Positions 28,952-39,043 are shown, counted from the stretch's first letter. The stretch is DNA of 64,000 nt from Paracoccaceae bacterium (GCA_022823605.1 JAJEHS010000004.1:21190-85189), one strand, 5' to 3'. Made by a program: numbers and translations. The notes: a model not told the origin generated them from the letters alone.

Positions 28952-28984
28952 GTTATCCCGGTAAATCCAATTGCCAGACTTCGT

Positions 28985-29887
28985 ATGACTGAAAATCCAC
29001 ATCTTGATTCCCTGTCACTTCTTGAATCGGAAAGTATCCAGATTATTAGGGAAACAGTGGCCGAATTCAACAATCCTGTAATGCTGTATTCGGTTGGGAA
29101 GGATTCATCCGTCTTGCTTGAATTGGCGATTCGGGCTTTTGCCCCAGAAAAATTGCCATTCCCCCTACTCCATGTTGATACAGGTTGGAAATTCAAGGAA
29201 ATTATTGCATTCCGTGACAGAACTGCAAAAAAACTGGATGTGGATTTGATTGTTTACACCAATAAGGATGGCAAGCGGCAGGGAATAAATCCCTTTAGTC
29301 ATGGTTCCAAGGAATATACTGATGTGATGAAGACAGTTGCACTCAGACAGGCGCTGGAAAAGTATGGCTTTGATGCAGCCATCGGCGGTGCCCGTAGGGA
29401 TGAAGAATTTTCCCGATCAAAAGAACAGGTATATTCCCTGCGCAAGAACCATCGGTGGTCACCGACGATTCAAAGGCCTGAACCCTGGAATTTATGCAAT
29501 TCCCGCTTATCAAATGGGGAAAGCATGCGTGTCTTTCCACTTTCAAATTGGACCGAAAACGACATATGGCTTTATATATCCAGAAACAAAATCCCTGTTG
29601 TACCGCTATATTTTGCGGCTCCCAGACCTGTCCTTCAACGTCAGGGACAACTGATCATGAGAGACGATGATCGTATGGAACTTGATGATGGTGAGGTACT
29701 GCAATATTTGCAAATTCGCTTCAGGACATTGGGCTGCTGGCCCCTGACGGGTGCTATTGTTTCTGATGCGAAGTCTGTGGATGAAATCATTGCTGAATTG
29801 CAAGATTCCGGTACTTCAGAACGGGTTGGCCGGTTTATCGACAATGAGGGAAGCATGGAGCAAAAAAAGCGCGAAGGATATTTTTGA
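28985..29887 (+). CDS. cysD: sulfate adenylyltransferase subunit 2
   Basis: The catalytic, ATP-pyrophosphatase-type half of ATP sulfurylase, which forms APS from sulfate and ATP. The 300-residue protein has the PP-loop as [13 protein letters not shown] near residue 39, then [21 protein letters not shown], and the C-terminal [11 protein letters not shown], all as in CysD. It lies 33 bases after the PKS gene and its stop overlaps the start of cysNC (TGATG), so the three genes are probably one operon. Co-location with a PKS and a sulfotransferase suggests PAPS for product sulfation rather than for cysteine synthesis. Confidence 0.95.
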   Translation: MTENPHLDSLSLLESESIQIIRETVAEFNNPVMLYSVGKDSSVLLELAIRAFAPEKLPFPLLHVDTGWKFKEIIAFRDRTAKKLDVDLIVYTNKDGKRQGINPFSHGSKEYTDVMKTVALRQALEKYGFDAAIGGARRDEEFSRSKEQVYSLRKNHRWSPTIQRPEPWNLCNSRLSNGESMRVFPLSNWTENDIWLYISRNKIPVVPLYFAAPRPVLQRQGQLIMRDDDRMELDDGEVLQYLQIRFRTLGCWPLTGAIVSDAKSVDEIIAELQDSGTSERVGRFIDNEGSMEQKKREGYF

Positions 29888-31698
29888 TGCATGATTCTAC
29901 CATAGGTACATTAGAGGTACCGTGCATCCAATTCAAAAATGATATGTTTCGGTTGGTTTTTTGTGGTGCAAGGAATAGTGGCAAGTCAACCTTACTCATG
30001 AATCTAATCAAGGACATCAAAATCATATCACGAGATGTGGATAATGACGAGAATGTTTCAAAAGTTCAAAATTCAGATGATCTTACTTGGCATTATTTTT
30101 CAACACCCCGACGCAAATATGTAGTTGCTGATATTCCAGGAGCGGATACGCAATTGAACAATTTGGTTACCGCGACTTCTATTGCCGATGTTGCTGTCAT
30201 GATCTCAGACGCCAGCAAGGGTGTCGAACCACAAACCAGGCACCAAACATACCTTGCCAAACTCATGGGCATTCGCAAATTCATTCATGTTGTTACCAAA
30301 ATGGACCTTTGCAATTTCCAGCAAGAGGACTTTCAATGCGCAAGTCAGGATTTCATTAACTTTGCTTCAAGTATTGACCTGCTTAATATCACTACAATTC
30401 CTGCTTCCCCAAAGAGTCAGGTATATCTTTCAAGCCTAAAGCACAGCCTAGATTGGTATGATGGACCATCGCTTTTTGAAACCCTGGAATCCATTGATAC
30501 GGATTTTTCAAATTCCTCTTCGTTTCGAATGGCTGTACAACAAGTTTATAAATCCAATGAAAGTCATCAACTTCTGCGTGGAACAGTGGTTTCCGGTGTC
30601 ATATCAGTAGACAGTGATGTCAGAATTGAACCAAGCGGGCAAACATCAAAAATCAAACAGCTATTGGGCTCGAATGGCTCATTGGAGAAAGCTTCCAGAG
30701 GCCAGTCAATTAGCCTTGAACTAACTGACGGTCACGAAGTCGTTCGAGGTAATATTCTGGGAGATACATTAACTCCCCCGACAGTTTCCGACCAATTTGC
30801 AGCCCATATTGTATGGCTAGATGAATATCCGATGATTCCAGGACGGAATTATGAAATCAGAATGCTTACAGCCCAAGCGAATGCATGGGTAACTGAGCTT
30901 AACCATATTATTGACATTGATACGCTTGAGACACATGCTGCCGAAGAATTACTCTGCAACCAGGTCGGTTATTGCAATCTATCAACCGATCGTGACCTTG
31001 CTTTTGATTCCTACAATGACAACAGATTTACGGGATCCTTTCTGGTCATTGACAAACAGTCCAATAGCACTGCTGGAGCAGGTCTCATAAATTGCCCGCT
31101 CGCTCAATCAGTGAATCTTACTTGGCAACATATGTCCATAAACAAGAAGGAACGTTCACTGGCCCTGAAACAGAAGCCCATGGTTCTTTGGTTTACAGGA
31201 TTTTCAGGGGCTGGCAAGACAACGGTCGCCGATAGATTGGAAAAAAAACTGCATTCCATGGGAGCACATACCTACCTAATTGATGGTGACAATGTCAGAC
31301 ATGGTTTGAATCGGGACCTTGGCTTTACCCAGAGGGATCGTGTCGAGAATGTCAGACGTGTGGCGGAATTGGCAAGACTGATGGTTGATGCCGGTCTTGT
31401 CGTGATAGTAACACTCATATCACCCTACAGGGCTGAACGTAAGATGGCACGAGAGCTGTTGGAATCTGATGAATTTATAGAAATCCATGTCAGTACCCCT
31501 CTCCAAGTGTGCCAACAGCGTGATCCTAAGGGCTTATACAAGAAAGCATTAAAAGGGGAACTTATAAACCTGACGGGTATCGATTCATCATATGAAGAAC
31601 CCCTAGCCCCAGAAATAAAGATTGATTGTACCGTGGATGATCCGGACAGTCTTGCTGAACATATTATTGCCTTTCTTGCATCAAGGGAACAAACATAG
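29887..31698 (+). CDS. cysNC: CysN-CysC fusion: sulfate adenylyltransferase subunit 1 / APS kinase
   Basis: A 603-residue fusion. The C-terminal APS kinase (from about residue 435) is canonical: FTGFSGAGKTT, DGDNVRHGLNRDLGF, RDPKGLYKKA. It phosphorylates APS to PAPS. The N-terminal CysN half is EF-Tu-like but degenerate. The P-loop reads GARNSGKST. The switch region is about 25 residues shorter than in E. coli CysN and lacks the REQGITID motif. DTPGHEQ has become DIPGADT, and NKMD has become TKMD. CysN GTP hydrolysis normally drives ATP sulfurylase, so this copy may be weakly active or specialised. Start is ATG 29887; a TTG one codon upstream is unlikely. Confidence 0.9.
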   Translation: MHDSTIGTLEVPCIQFKNDMFRLVFCGARNSGKSTLLMNLIKDIKIISRDVDNDENVSKVQNSDDLTWHYFSTPRRKYVVADIPGADTQLNNLVTATSIADVAVMISDASKGVEPQTRHQTYLAKLMGIRKFIHVVTKMDLCNFQQEDFQCASQDFINFASSIDLLNITTIPASPKSQVYLSSLKHSLDWYDGPSLFETLESIDTDFSNSSSFRMAVQQVYKSNESHQLLRGTVVSGVISVDSDVRIEPSGQTSKIKQLLGSNGSLEKASRGQSISLELTDGHEVVRGNILGDTLTPPTVSDQFAAHIVWLDEYPMIPGRNYEIRMLTAQANAWVTELNHIIDIDTLETHAAEELLCNQVGYCNLSTDRDLAFDSYNDNRFTGSFLVIDKQSNSTAGAGLINCPLAQSVNLTWQHMSINKKERSLALKQKPMVLWFTGFSGAGKTTVADRLEKKLHSMGAHTYLIDGDNVRHGLNRDLGFTQRDRVENVRRVAELARLMVDAGLVVIVTLISPYRAERKMARELLESDEFIEIHVSTPLQVCQQRDPKGLYKKALKGELINLTGIDSSYEEPLAPEIKIDCTVDDPDSLAEHIIAFLASREQT

Positions 31699-32050
31699 CT
31701 TTCCATTTGGTAAACTATAACTAATCCATTTGACTTTTTCGGGTTCTAACCAGCCTAATCATTTCCTAATGATATTGTAATTGGGATTGAGCAATCATCA
31801 ATATTCAATTTTTAAATCACTTATACTGCTACCAAATGACCGATGAAATTTGATTGCTTGTTCCAAAGGATCCTGAAACTAACCTCTTAACAAAGCAAAA
31901 GTCAAACTTTCTTATGAAACTGGATATTAGACCTTAACGATATTATGGAGGGTTTACCGAGAGTAAATTATTCACAAATGCAAATTATTAATCCCAAGGA
32001 AAACAAAGGTTTGCGGGAATAAACTTTCTCTTGATTCCAACTAACTAATT
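31699..32050. other. 352-base gap between the two convergent operons of the island
   Basis: AT-rich DNA between the cysNC stop and the RND pump stop. No convincing gene and no strong hairpin with a T-run was found, although transcription from both sides must end here. A 25-codon frame at 31945-32022 lacks a ribosome binding site and was not called. Confidence 0.5.
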
Positions 32051-35000
32051 CTACTCGTTCTTGCCATCGACAATCATGACCATCGCTGGCATCAGGAAAA
32101 GTACATACAACCCCGACATGATAAGACCACCAAGTATGCTTGTAACAAAGGGAACCATGTACAAAAGAACATCACTGCGTTCATAAAGCAATGGGGACAA
32201 TCCAAGTACCGTGGTCAGGCTTGTGAGTAGTACTGGTCTGAATCTCAGGCGTGTAGCAGAAACCAAAGCAGCTATAGCTGGGAGAGATGGAGACTCTCTT
32301 CGTATCAATCCATAACGATCAAGAAGAACCAGACCATCGTTTACCACAACACCGGAAGCGGCAATTATACCAAAAACCGACATGAAGGTAAAATTCCAAC
32401 CAAGTATCAAATGCGCAAGAATTGCACCTACAAAGGTTAATGGAATTCCCGCGGCTGCAATAATAGGTTTCCAATAACTTTGCAGGAATGCTGCCATCAA
32501 AAGGTAGATTGCTAGCAGGGATAATGGAACGAGTATTCCCAATGTTTCCAGGGTATCCCTTTCATCTAGCGCAGCCCCAGCCCGATCAATAATCAAGTCG
32601 GGATATTTTTCTGACAATTCCTTGACAATTCCATTTTCAAGCTGATTTCTGGCATTTCGTGGTGTGATTGTAGCCGTATCGGCTTTTGCATGCACATATA
32701 CAACCCGACTGCCATCAAGTTGTGTAATCTCTTCAAGTTCCTGCTTTTCGACAATTCTGGCAATCGCTGACAACGGAACTTGTCCTGAACCTGGACGGTC
32801 CAATCGAATATTGCTTAAATCACTAATGCTGCTGCGGCTTTGTTCGGGATAATTTACAATAACCTTTATTTCCTCATTTCCACGCTGCAATCTCTGAACC
32901 TCAAGCCCATAAAGCCTTGCCCGCAATTGAGTGCCAATATTTGCGGGGGTGAAACCAGCGACTTCCCCTTCGGGAGTGATTTGGATTTCAAATTGTCGAT
33001 TACCCAATTTCAAGTTGTCCGTGATGTCAAAAACCCCGGATATATTTTTCATTTCGGCCTGTATACTTGCAGCAGCATCCTGCAATACCGCAAAATCCTC
33101 ATGTCGAAGTGAGTATGAAAGATTTGGTTTGGACTTGATAGATGTAGCAAAGAATTCAACATTCTCGATTTGATCCATTTGGCCTGCAAATTGCCGCCAA
33201 GCCCTTTCGATTTCAAGAATTTCGGCAGAACGTTTTTCCTTGTCAAAAAGCTGTGCATTCACCATGGCAATATTTTCACCATAGCGGTCATTCTCATCGG
33301 CTCTAGTTGTTAGAATGGATCCCACAACCGTGCTGATTGATTTGATGGCCTTACCTTCGAATTCATCATTGATCATTAACGCCGCATCCCGAAAATGATC
33401 TGCCATTCCTTCGGTGATCTCGAATGGAGTCCCTGCTGGCATTGTGATCTCAACCCGGATGGTGTTATTTACACCTTCACGACCATCGGCCAAAACTACG
33501 GGGATGGCTTCAAAACGGAGTAGCAAAATGGCCCCAATGATCAGGAAAACCGTCAGCAACAATGCAAGCCAACTATTGCGAACTGCCCATGAGGTAGTTG
33601 AAAGGACAACGGTATCACGCAATTTGTTCAAGTATTTTCGAACTGCTTTTTGCCAATTGCTGAGTGGTGGTGCACTCCACGGTTTGTCATTGGCAAGATG
33701 GGCCGGCAAGATAAGAAAAGCTTCGAGAAGTGATATTGCTAGAACAAATGCAGCAACGATTGGAATTACCTTGACTACCTGCCACACACCGGTATCGACA
33801 AACATGAGGGGCAAGAGTGCCAATAGTGTCGTGATCGCCCCTACAAAGAGTGGTCCAAAAACCACACGGGCCCCGGATATAGATGCTTCAAGACCTGATA
33901 TCCCCTCTTTGCGGTGGGCAATAATGCTTTCACCGACTACCACGGCATCATCAACTACTATGCCTATCAGCAGAAAAAATGCTAAAAGCGTGCCCTGATT
34001 CAATGTCATGTCTGCGGGGTGAAAGAAAGCAAGGGAACCAATGAAAGAAATGGGAATACCTAACGTTATCCAAAATGCAGAACGCAAGTCAAATACAGCA
34101 GCAAGACATACAAAAACGAGGACAGCACCGATAATTGCGTTATCAAGTATTCCACGCAAATTTTCAAATGTAGTGGCTGCGTCATCATCCCATATGACTT
34201 GATTGACCCCATCAGAAAGATCATATCCGGCAAGAAACTCCTTTACCGTATTGCTGATCCTCAGTTGAGAATGATCCGCTGCCGCATCCACCTGGACAAA
34301 AACTGCAGGCACCCCGTCAAGTTCAGTTGTTACACGTTCATCAACGAAACCGTCCTTGATTTCAGCGACATCCTCAAGTCTGACAACAGTTCCGTCGAGC
34401 CTTGTGATTAGTGGGATGTTACCAAAATCTTCCCCGACTTTTCTTTTGGCAATGATGTTCAAGGAAATATCTCCAGCCGAAGAGCGCAGGTTTCCAAAAC
34501 TCAAATTGAGAGAATTAGATCGGATTACCTTGGCCAAGTCCCTGATATCAAGTCCATGCCGTCTGAGATTTTCCTCTTCCAACTCAATACTTATTTCCCT
34601 GTCTCTGGAACCGGTAATTCTAACGAGGGTTATCCCCGGTAATGCCAACAGATGGTTTTGCAGTCTTTCTGCTTCTCCCCGTAATTCATTCTCGGTTCTG
34701 TTTGATGAATACAGGGCAATGCTCATGACAGGGCTAACATGACGAAAAAGTTCAATTTCAGGCTTGTCGGCATTCAATGGCGGGAAACTTTCTAATGCAA
34801 CAACCGCATTCGCCACATCATCGAGAACATCTTTGGCATCGGTAAATGTTTCAACGGTAATTTCGACAAATCCGACATTGTCTTTTGCTATGCTTTCGAC
34901 ACGGTCCACACCTTCAATCCCGACAACTGCTTGCTCCAAGAATTGGTTTATGTCTTCAAAAACCTCTTCTGCCGATGATCCTGGTGAGGGTACTGTTATA

Positions 35001-35176
35001 GAGATTACGCCTGGGCTGAATTCCGGCCAATTTTTCACAGCCAACTGTGTTCCGGCAATAATACCGGCAATGATGAGGAAGATCATCATTAGATTGGCTG
35101 CCACAGAATTGGCAGCAAAATATGCAATCAATCCACCTGTTGATGAAGCGCTGCCATTGGCAATATTATCGTTCAT
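32051..35176 (-). CDS. RND-family efflux pump, inner-membrane permease
   Basis: A 1041-residue RND permease of the AcrB/HAE1-like kind: two repeats, each of one transmembrane helix, a large periplasmic domain and five more helices. The proton-relay pair is visible in LLIGIVVDDAVVVGE in TM4. The C-terminal repeat has GIIAASGVVVNDGLVLLDRY. The start is ATG 35176, not the TTG 21 bases upstream, which overlaps the fusion-protein gene. It ends an operon of TR-sulfotransferase, fusion protein and permease. It probably exports the island's product; no TolC-type outer-membrane gene is nearby. Confidence 0.93.
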   Translation of the reverse strand: MNDNIANGSASSTGGLIAYFAANSVAANLMMIFLIIAGIIAGTQLAVKNWPEFSPGVISITVPSPGSSAEEVFEDINQFLEQAVVGIEGVDRVESIAKDNVGFVEITVETFTDAKDVLDDVANAVVALESFPPLNADKPEIELFRHVSPVMSIALYSSNRTENELRGEAERLQNHLLALPGITLVRITGSRDREISIELEEENLRRHGLDIRDLAKVIRSNSLNLSFGNLRSSAGDISLNIIAKRKVGEDFGNIPLITRLDGTVVRLEDVAEIKDGFVDERVTTELDGVPAVFVQVDAAADHSQLRISNTVKEFLAGYDLSDGVNQVIWDDDAATTFENLRGILDNAIIGAVLVFVCLAAVFDLRSAFWITLGIPISFIGSLAFFHPADMTLNQGTLLAFFLLIGIVVDDAVVVGESIIAHRKEGISGLEASISGARVVFGPLFVGAITTLLALLPLMFVDTGVWQVVKVIPIVAAFVLAISLLEAFLILPAHLANDKPWSAPPLSNWQKAVRKYLNKLRDTVVLSTTSWAVRNSWLALLLTVFLIIGAILLLRFEAIPVVLADGREGVNNTIRVEITMPAGTPFEITEGMADHFRDAALMINDEFEGKAIKSISTVVGSILTTRADENDRYGENIAMVNAQLFDKEKRSAEILEIERAWRQFAGQMDQIENVEFFATSIKSKPNLSYSLRHEDFAVLQDAAASIQAEMKNISGVFDITDNLKLGNRQFEIQITPEGEVAGFTPANIGTQLRARLYGLEVQRLQRGNEEIKVIVNYPEQSRSSISDLSNIRLDRPGSGQVPLSAIARIVEKQELEEITQLDGSRVVYVHAKADTATITPRNARNQLENGIVKELSEKYPDLIIDRAGAALDERDTLETLGILVPLSLLAIYLLMAAFLQSYWKPIIAAAGIPLTFVGAILAHLILGWNFTFMSVFGIIAASGVVVNDGLVLLDRYGLIRRESPSLPAIAALVSATRLRFRPVLLTSLTTVLGLSPLLYERSDVLLYMVPFVTSILGGLIMSGLYVLFLMPAMVMIVDGKNE

Positions 35177-35186
35177 GCTAATACCC

Positions 35187-36281
35187 TTAATTACCAACGG
35201 GAACTGTTGTCACAGTCATACCATCATGCGTATTGGGTGGAATATCAATTGCGATACCAGCACCGGCATCAAAAGCCCTGACCACCAAAAAACCATTATT
35301 ACGAGCAAGAATCTGGGGCTCGAACGATTCCAATTGGCCATCACGAACGAGCCTTACCTGACCAAGCGATTTTTCTGATCTTTCGGGTAGAATAAAGACA
35401 TTTTCCTCGGTTGGACCAATAATCTCAACCTCGACAAATGAATTGGGTAATGGGTACTCCGAGGGGTTCAATTCAGAATCAAATTTTATGTATACAGTGG
35501 CAAGTCTGCTTTTTGGAGCAACGATTGAACCCAAACCTGATACAACACCACTCGACTTTTCAGTTGAAGTCATTACATTGGCTGTACGACCAATAATGGG
35601 ATCCAATGTTTGTATATCCTGTACCTCGATCGGTACGTCCACTCGGATAGAATCAGGTCTGTATGCCAAGCCCAAGATGGATGCGGTCCCGGTGGTTTCG
35701 GCTGTACCTGCCAATTCTCCAATCTCTACGGATGAGGAGATGACCCTGAAGCTGTATGGCAGGGAGAGTTCGGTTTTAGATAATTGCAATCGTGCAAGAT
35801 CCAGTCGAATACGTGCCTGATTTCGTAGAATCTCAAGTCGATCGACATTTGCTCCAAGATTCTTCTGTTTTTCAAGTTCGATTTCATGCAAAGCAAGTTC
35901 AGAGGCTGCTTCTTCTGTCTCAAGTTCGTAAACCCTCGGGTCAATCTTGATAAATACTTCATTGGCTTCAATTGTGCCACCAGGTTCGAATTTTGAAGAA
36001 ATCCAAACGACTCGACCCTTAACTTCAGATGTTATTGTAACTCTTTCTTTCAGGGTAATTGTTCCGGTTGTATCAAGCCGAAAATTATAGCTTTGACTCT
36101 CAGGTTGCATAACAGTGACAATGGGCGGTTGCCTCTCCCCCAAAGTTCCATTTTCATCAATTGCAACCTGCTCAGGTGCACGTGCGAAATATATTGCAAC
36201 AGCAATGATACCAACTATGACGGCAATCTGGAGATAACCAATCCAATTGCCGCGTTCATCTTTCGTGTCTTCTTTTTCCAT
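35187..36281 (-). CDS. RND efflux membrane fusion protein (periplasmic adaptor)
   Basis: A 364-residue HlyD/AcrA-type adaptor. It has one N-terminal transmembrane anchor (about residues 15-35, no lipobox), then a beta-barrel/lipoyl half (GTITLKERVTITSEVKGRVVWI), a short alpha-hairpin (about residues 120-175) and a C-terminal beta-barrel. The start is ATG 36281, with GGAAGG about 10 bases upstream; the earlier TTG would sit on top of that site. The stop precedes the permease ATG by 10 bases. The short hairpin suggests it may need a matching TolC partner. Confidence 0.92.
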   Translation of the reverse strand: MEKEDTKDERGNWIGYLQIAVIVGIIAVAIYFARAPEQVAIDENGTLGERQPPIVTVMQPESQSYNFRLDTTGTITLKERVTITSEVKGRVVWISSKFEPGGTIEANEVFIKIDPRVYELETEEAASELALHEIELEKQKNLGANVDRLEILRNQARIRLDLARLQLSKTELSLPYSFRVISSSVEIGELAGTAETTGTASILGLAYRPDSIRVDVPIEVQDIQTLDPIIGRTANVMTSTEKSSGVVSGLGSIVAPKSRLATVYIKFDSELNPSEYPLPNSFVEVEIIGPTEENVFILPERSEKSLGQVRLVRDGQLESFEPQILARNNGFLVVRAFDAGAGIAIDIPPNTHDGMTVTTVPVGN

Positions 36282-36393
36282 ATTAATCAAGCCTTCCTAC
36301 CTTACCATAATTAATATATTTCAATAAAAAATTGAAATTATTATTTCCGGTAATAACTCAACATAGCTGTGCTAGAAATGTCTCTGGGGCTAA

Positions 36394-38874
36394 TCAAGAA
36401 GGAAACAAACCCCGCTGGTTGGCGAATTTCATGTAGGGATCAAATGCTTTAGCGATATCATCAGAAGATATATCATAATCAGTAATGTCATATCGATGCC
36501 TTGACTCCTTCTTTCGTGCATGTTCCTGCTTAGTCAACCAGGTTTGCATATTTGCCAAGGATGAATCATCCAATTCCCATTCGAAATTGTCATAAATCTT
36601 GTGTACAGTTTCAATTGGATCCTTGACCAGATCTTGATAACGAATATCCATGAACCGGTTATCAAGTTCGGGGGACGATTCCCGCATGGCCATTGCCTGA
36701 TTGAGCATGTCACTCATAAATGCAAGTTGTTCCCTTCCAATGTCAATTCGGGATAGTTCATCCCCGAAAATGGCACGCATCCTTTCAATAAAACTAAACC
36801 AGGAGCCCATGAAAGAATCAGGTGTCCGATGAGTCTGGATAAAGACAGCATCCGGATAAGTTTCTACCAAGGTCGTCAATTCTTTAAGATGAAAGGGCAT
36901 CTTGAGCAACCAGTTCCGTTGATCATGTGGAAATTTCTGTTTGCGTTGCCAACTGAAATGTTGCAGGATACGGCGATGGTGACGATAGGCTTCCCCTGAT
37001 CCCGTATTCATTATCCAGTCCGCATAACCTGGTACATTATTTACTACTGTAAAAATCCAGCTTGTGAAGGCCAGGTTAAGAAGATAAAAGTCTTCTTCTG
37101 GCTCATCGGGATCAACATCATGCAAACCTGATAATCTTTCTTGAAGGCCAATTGCATCTGAAATCGATTTAAAATAATTTCTACGCGGATCACGGTTTGT
37201 CCATGCAACATCCTTGTAATTTCCATCAAGAAGAACCGGGTCGTTCATTTCATAGCGAAGCGGAGACCAGAATCGTTGACCCCTTGACATCAGCCTGTGT
37301 AACAGGGTTGTTCCTGTTCTGTTGATACCGATGATAAATACCGGCTTTGAAATTTTCTCATTTGAAATTTCAGGAAAACACTTTAGTTCGTAAGCCAACT
37401 CGGCATTTTTCAGCAAATTACGTGAGATAAGATATGCGTTGCTTGAAAACCTTTGTCTTGGGAGTTTTTCATTGGTTACTGACTTGAGAGCTTTGATATG
37501 TTGGTGAACGGCATTTTGCATCCATTCTGGAAAGGCAGTTTCATAAGGGATTTGTAGGTTTGTGGCATGTTCTGCGGCCCGCTCAAGTATAGGACCGGTT
37601 TTCAATTGAGGTTCAGGTACCGCCCATGGCCATTGTTCCGGATTATGACAAATCCAGTTGTAGGTACGGTTATGATTAATGACGAGTGGTGGCCAACGCA
37701 AATCAAACCTGCAATCCGTTCGAATAGCCATATCGCTGATTGGTTGGCCGACATTAATTGATCGATTGTTGAATATATAAGGTTGCAAGTAATCAAGCAG
37801 AGGCCAGTAACTATAAAGCGGTGAATCGCTCCCACGGGTTTGGCACGCCTGCCTAAATTCTTCGTAAGAGACCTTCCTGAAATTGATACCAAAATCACTG
37901 TATGTCAATTCCTCAAATTCTGGATTTGGATTACTGCAGTGATAAATCGGGTATCCTTTCTGCGGATTGAATGAAATCGCCGTACAGATGCGGGCAAGAA
38001 TATCTGCCGGCTCATGGTACAGATGTGGTGAAAGACCCGGAGGAGCAATTTTCAGCTCCAAGGCTGCCCCAAATATACGGCAATCGATATCGTAGGCATG
38101 GTTGTAGCCATTGCTTGCCATATGGGTTTTTGGCAAACGAAAAATTGTTGCTGGCATCTTGCTGGATTGGGCATATCTGATGGCCTGTTCACTCACAAGC
38201 TTGCTCCAGAGATATCCCACGATGTTGATGGGAAATTTTCTCTTCATTTCATCGATATCCGGCTTTTCGGAATCTGAAATAAAGTACTCCGAGTATTCCT
38301 TGGCGAAACCAAAAAAATATGCCGGAAATACACCTAGTGTCGACGCATAGAAAAGATGTTTCAAGCGGTCTTGCAAACAGAGTTCCAGAATTGATGTCAT
38401 GCTTCTGGCATTGACTTCACGAATTTTATCATATGATGCAATAAGTGCTACATCTGCGGCAAGATGATAAACCGCATCAATCTGTGAACAGAGGTTATCA
38501 AAAATACTTTTGTCAAACCCAAATCTTTCTAGTGTAATATCACCACATATGGCCTTGATTCGACCCGAATGATCATCATCCCAGATTTCTGCTTCGACCA
38601 TGGCATCTTTAATCCGATTAAATGCCATATCATCATCATCGGCACGTACAAGGCAATGGACAATAAGATCCTCTTTTTGTTGAAGCAATTCCTTGAGCCA
38701 AAAACGACCGATCAACCCTGTTCCACCGGTCAAAAATACATTCCTGAATGCGTCTGCAGGTATTGCTGCGTCTGGTTTTGACCCGGCAAGCACCTTGCGA
38801 ATTGATGTCTTGATCATGTCCAGGTCCTGCCTGCATTTCGGTGGAAGTGTACCTTGAAGCCCTGGAATTTCCAT
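36394..38874 (-). CDS. thioester reductase - sulfotransferase fusion protein
   Basis: An 826-residue two-domain protein. The N-terminal half is an extended-SDR thioester reductase (NAD_binding_4/R-domain type): LTGGTGLIGR at 48-57, YHLAADV, YASTLGVFP and the YLWSK catalytic pair (Tyr221, Lys225). The C-terminal half is a Sulfotransfer_3-like domain. Its PAPS 5'-phosphosulfate loop is GINRTGTT (516-523) and its 3'-phosphate site is HRTPDSFMGS with Arg683 and Ser687. The start is ATG 38874, with AAAGG 7 bases upstream; frames further upstream lack a site. Such reductases release ACP-bound chains as aldehydes or alcohols; PKS release and sulfation by this protein is inferred. It heads the operon with the RND genes. 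Confidence 0.88.
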   Translation of the reverse strand: MEIPGLQGTLPPKCRQDLDMIKTSIRKVLAGSKPDAAIPADAFRNVFLTGGTGLIGRFWLKELLQQKEDLIVHCLVRADDDDMAFNRIKDAMVEAEIWDDDHSGRIKAICGDITLERFGFDKSIFDNLCSQIDAVYHLAADVALIASYDKIREVNARSMTSILELCLQDRLKHLFYASTLGVFPAYFFGFAKEYSEYFISDSEKPDIDEMKRKFPINIVGYLWSKLVSEQAIRYAQSSKMPATIFRLPKTHMASNGYNHAYDIDCRIFGAALELKIAPPGLSPHLYHEPADILARICTAISFNPQKGYPIYHCSNPNPEFEELTYSDFGINFRKVSYEEFRQACQTRGSDSPLYSYWPLLDYLQPYIFNNRSINVGQPISDMAIRTDCRFDLRWPPLVINHNRTYNWICHNPEQWPWAVPEPQLKTGPILERAAEHATNLQIPYETAFPEWMQNAVHQHIKALKSVTNEKLPRQRFSSNAYLISRNLLKNAELAYELKCFPEISNEKISKPVFIIGINRTGTTLLHRLMSRGQRFWSPLRYEMNDPVLLDGNYKDVAWTNRDPRRNYFKSISDAIGLQERLSGLHDVDPDEPEEDFYLLNLAFTSWIFTVVNNVPGYADWIMNTGSGEAYRHHRRILQHFSWQRKQKFPHDQRNWLLKMPFHLKELTTLVETYPDAVFIQTHRTPDSFMGSWFSFIERMRAIFGDELSRIDIGREQLAFMSDMLNQAMAMRESSPELDNRFMDIRYQDLVKDPIETVHKIYDNFEWELDDSSLANMQTWLTKQEHARKKESRHRYDITDYDISSDDIAKAFDPYMKFANQRGLFPS

Positions 38875-39043
38875 GTTTGAACCTTTCTGCATCAGTTGTA
38901 CTTTCTTCAAGTTGGTATCAAATTTATCAACATATAAAACAACAATTCCACTACTACCATACAAATATTATGATCAAGAAAGTTGGTAACATGTGCATTT
39001 TTTATTCGGGATACTTACCTTGCTTCAACAATTTGGTCATATT

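Noticed and set aside
31945..32022. 25-codon plus-strand frame in the gap between convergent operons
   Set aside because: Too short, no ribosome binding site and no recognisable content.
33414..35378. Long open frames of about 200 codons on the plus strand inside the RND pump gene
   Set aside because: They are antisense to a gene with clear transmembrane and DD motifs, have no ribosome binding sites and no recognisable domains.
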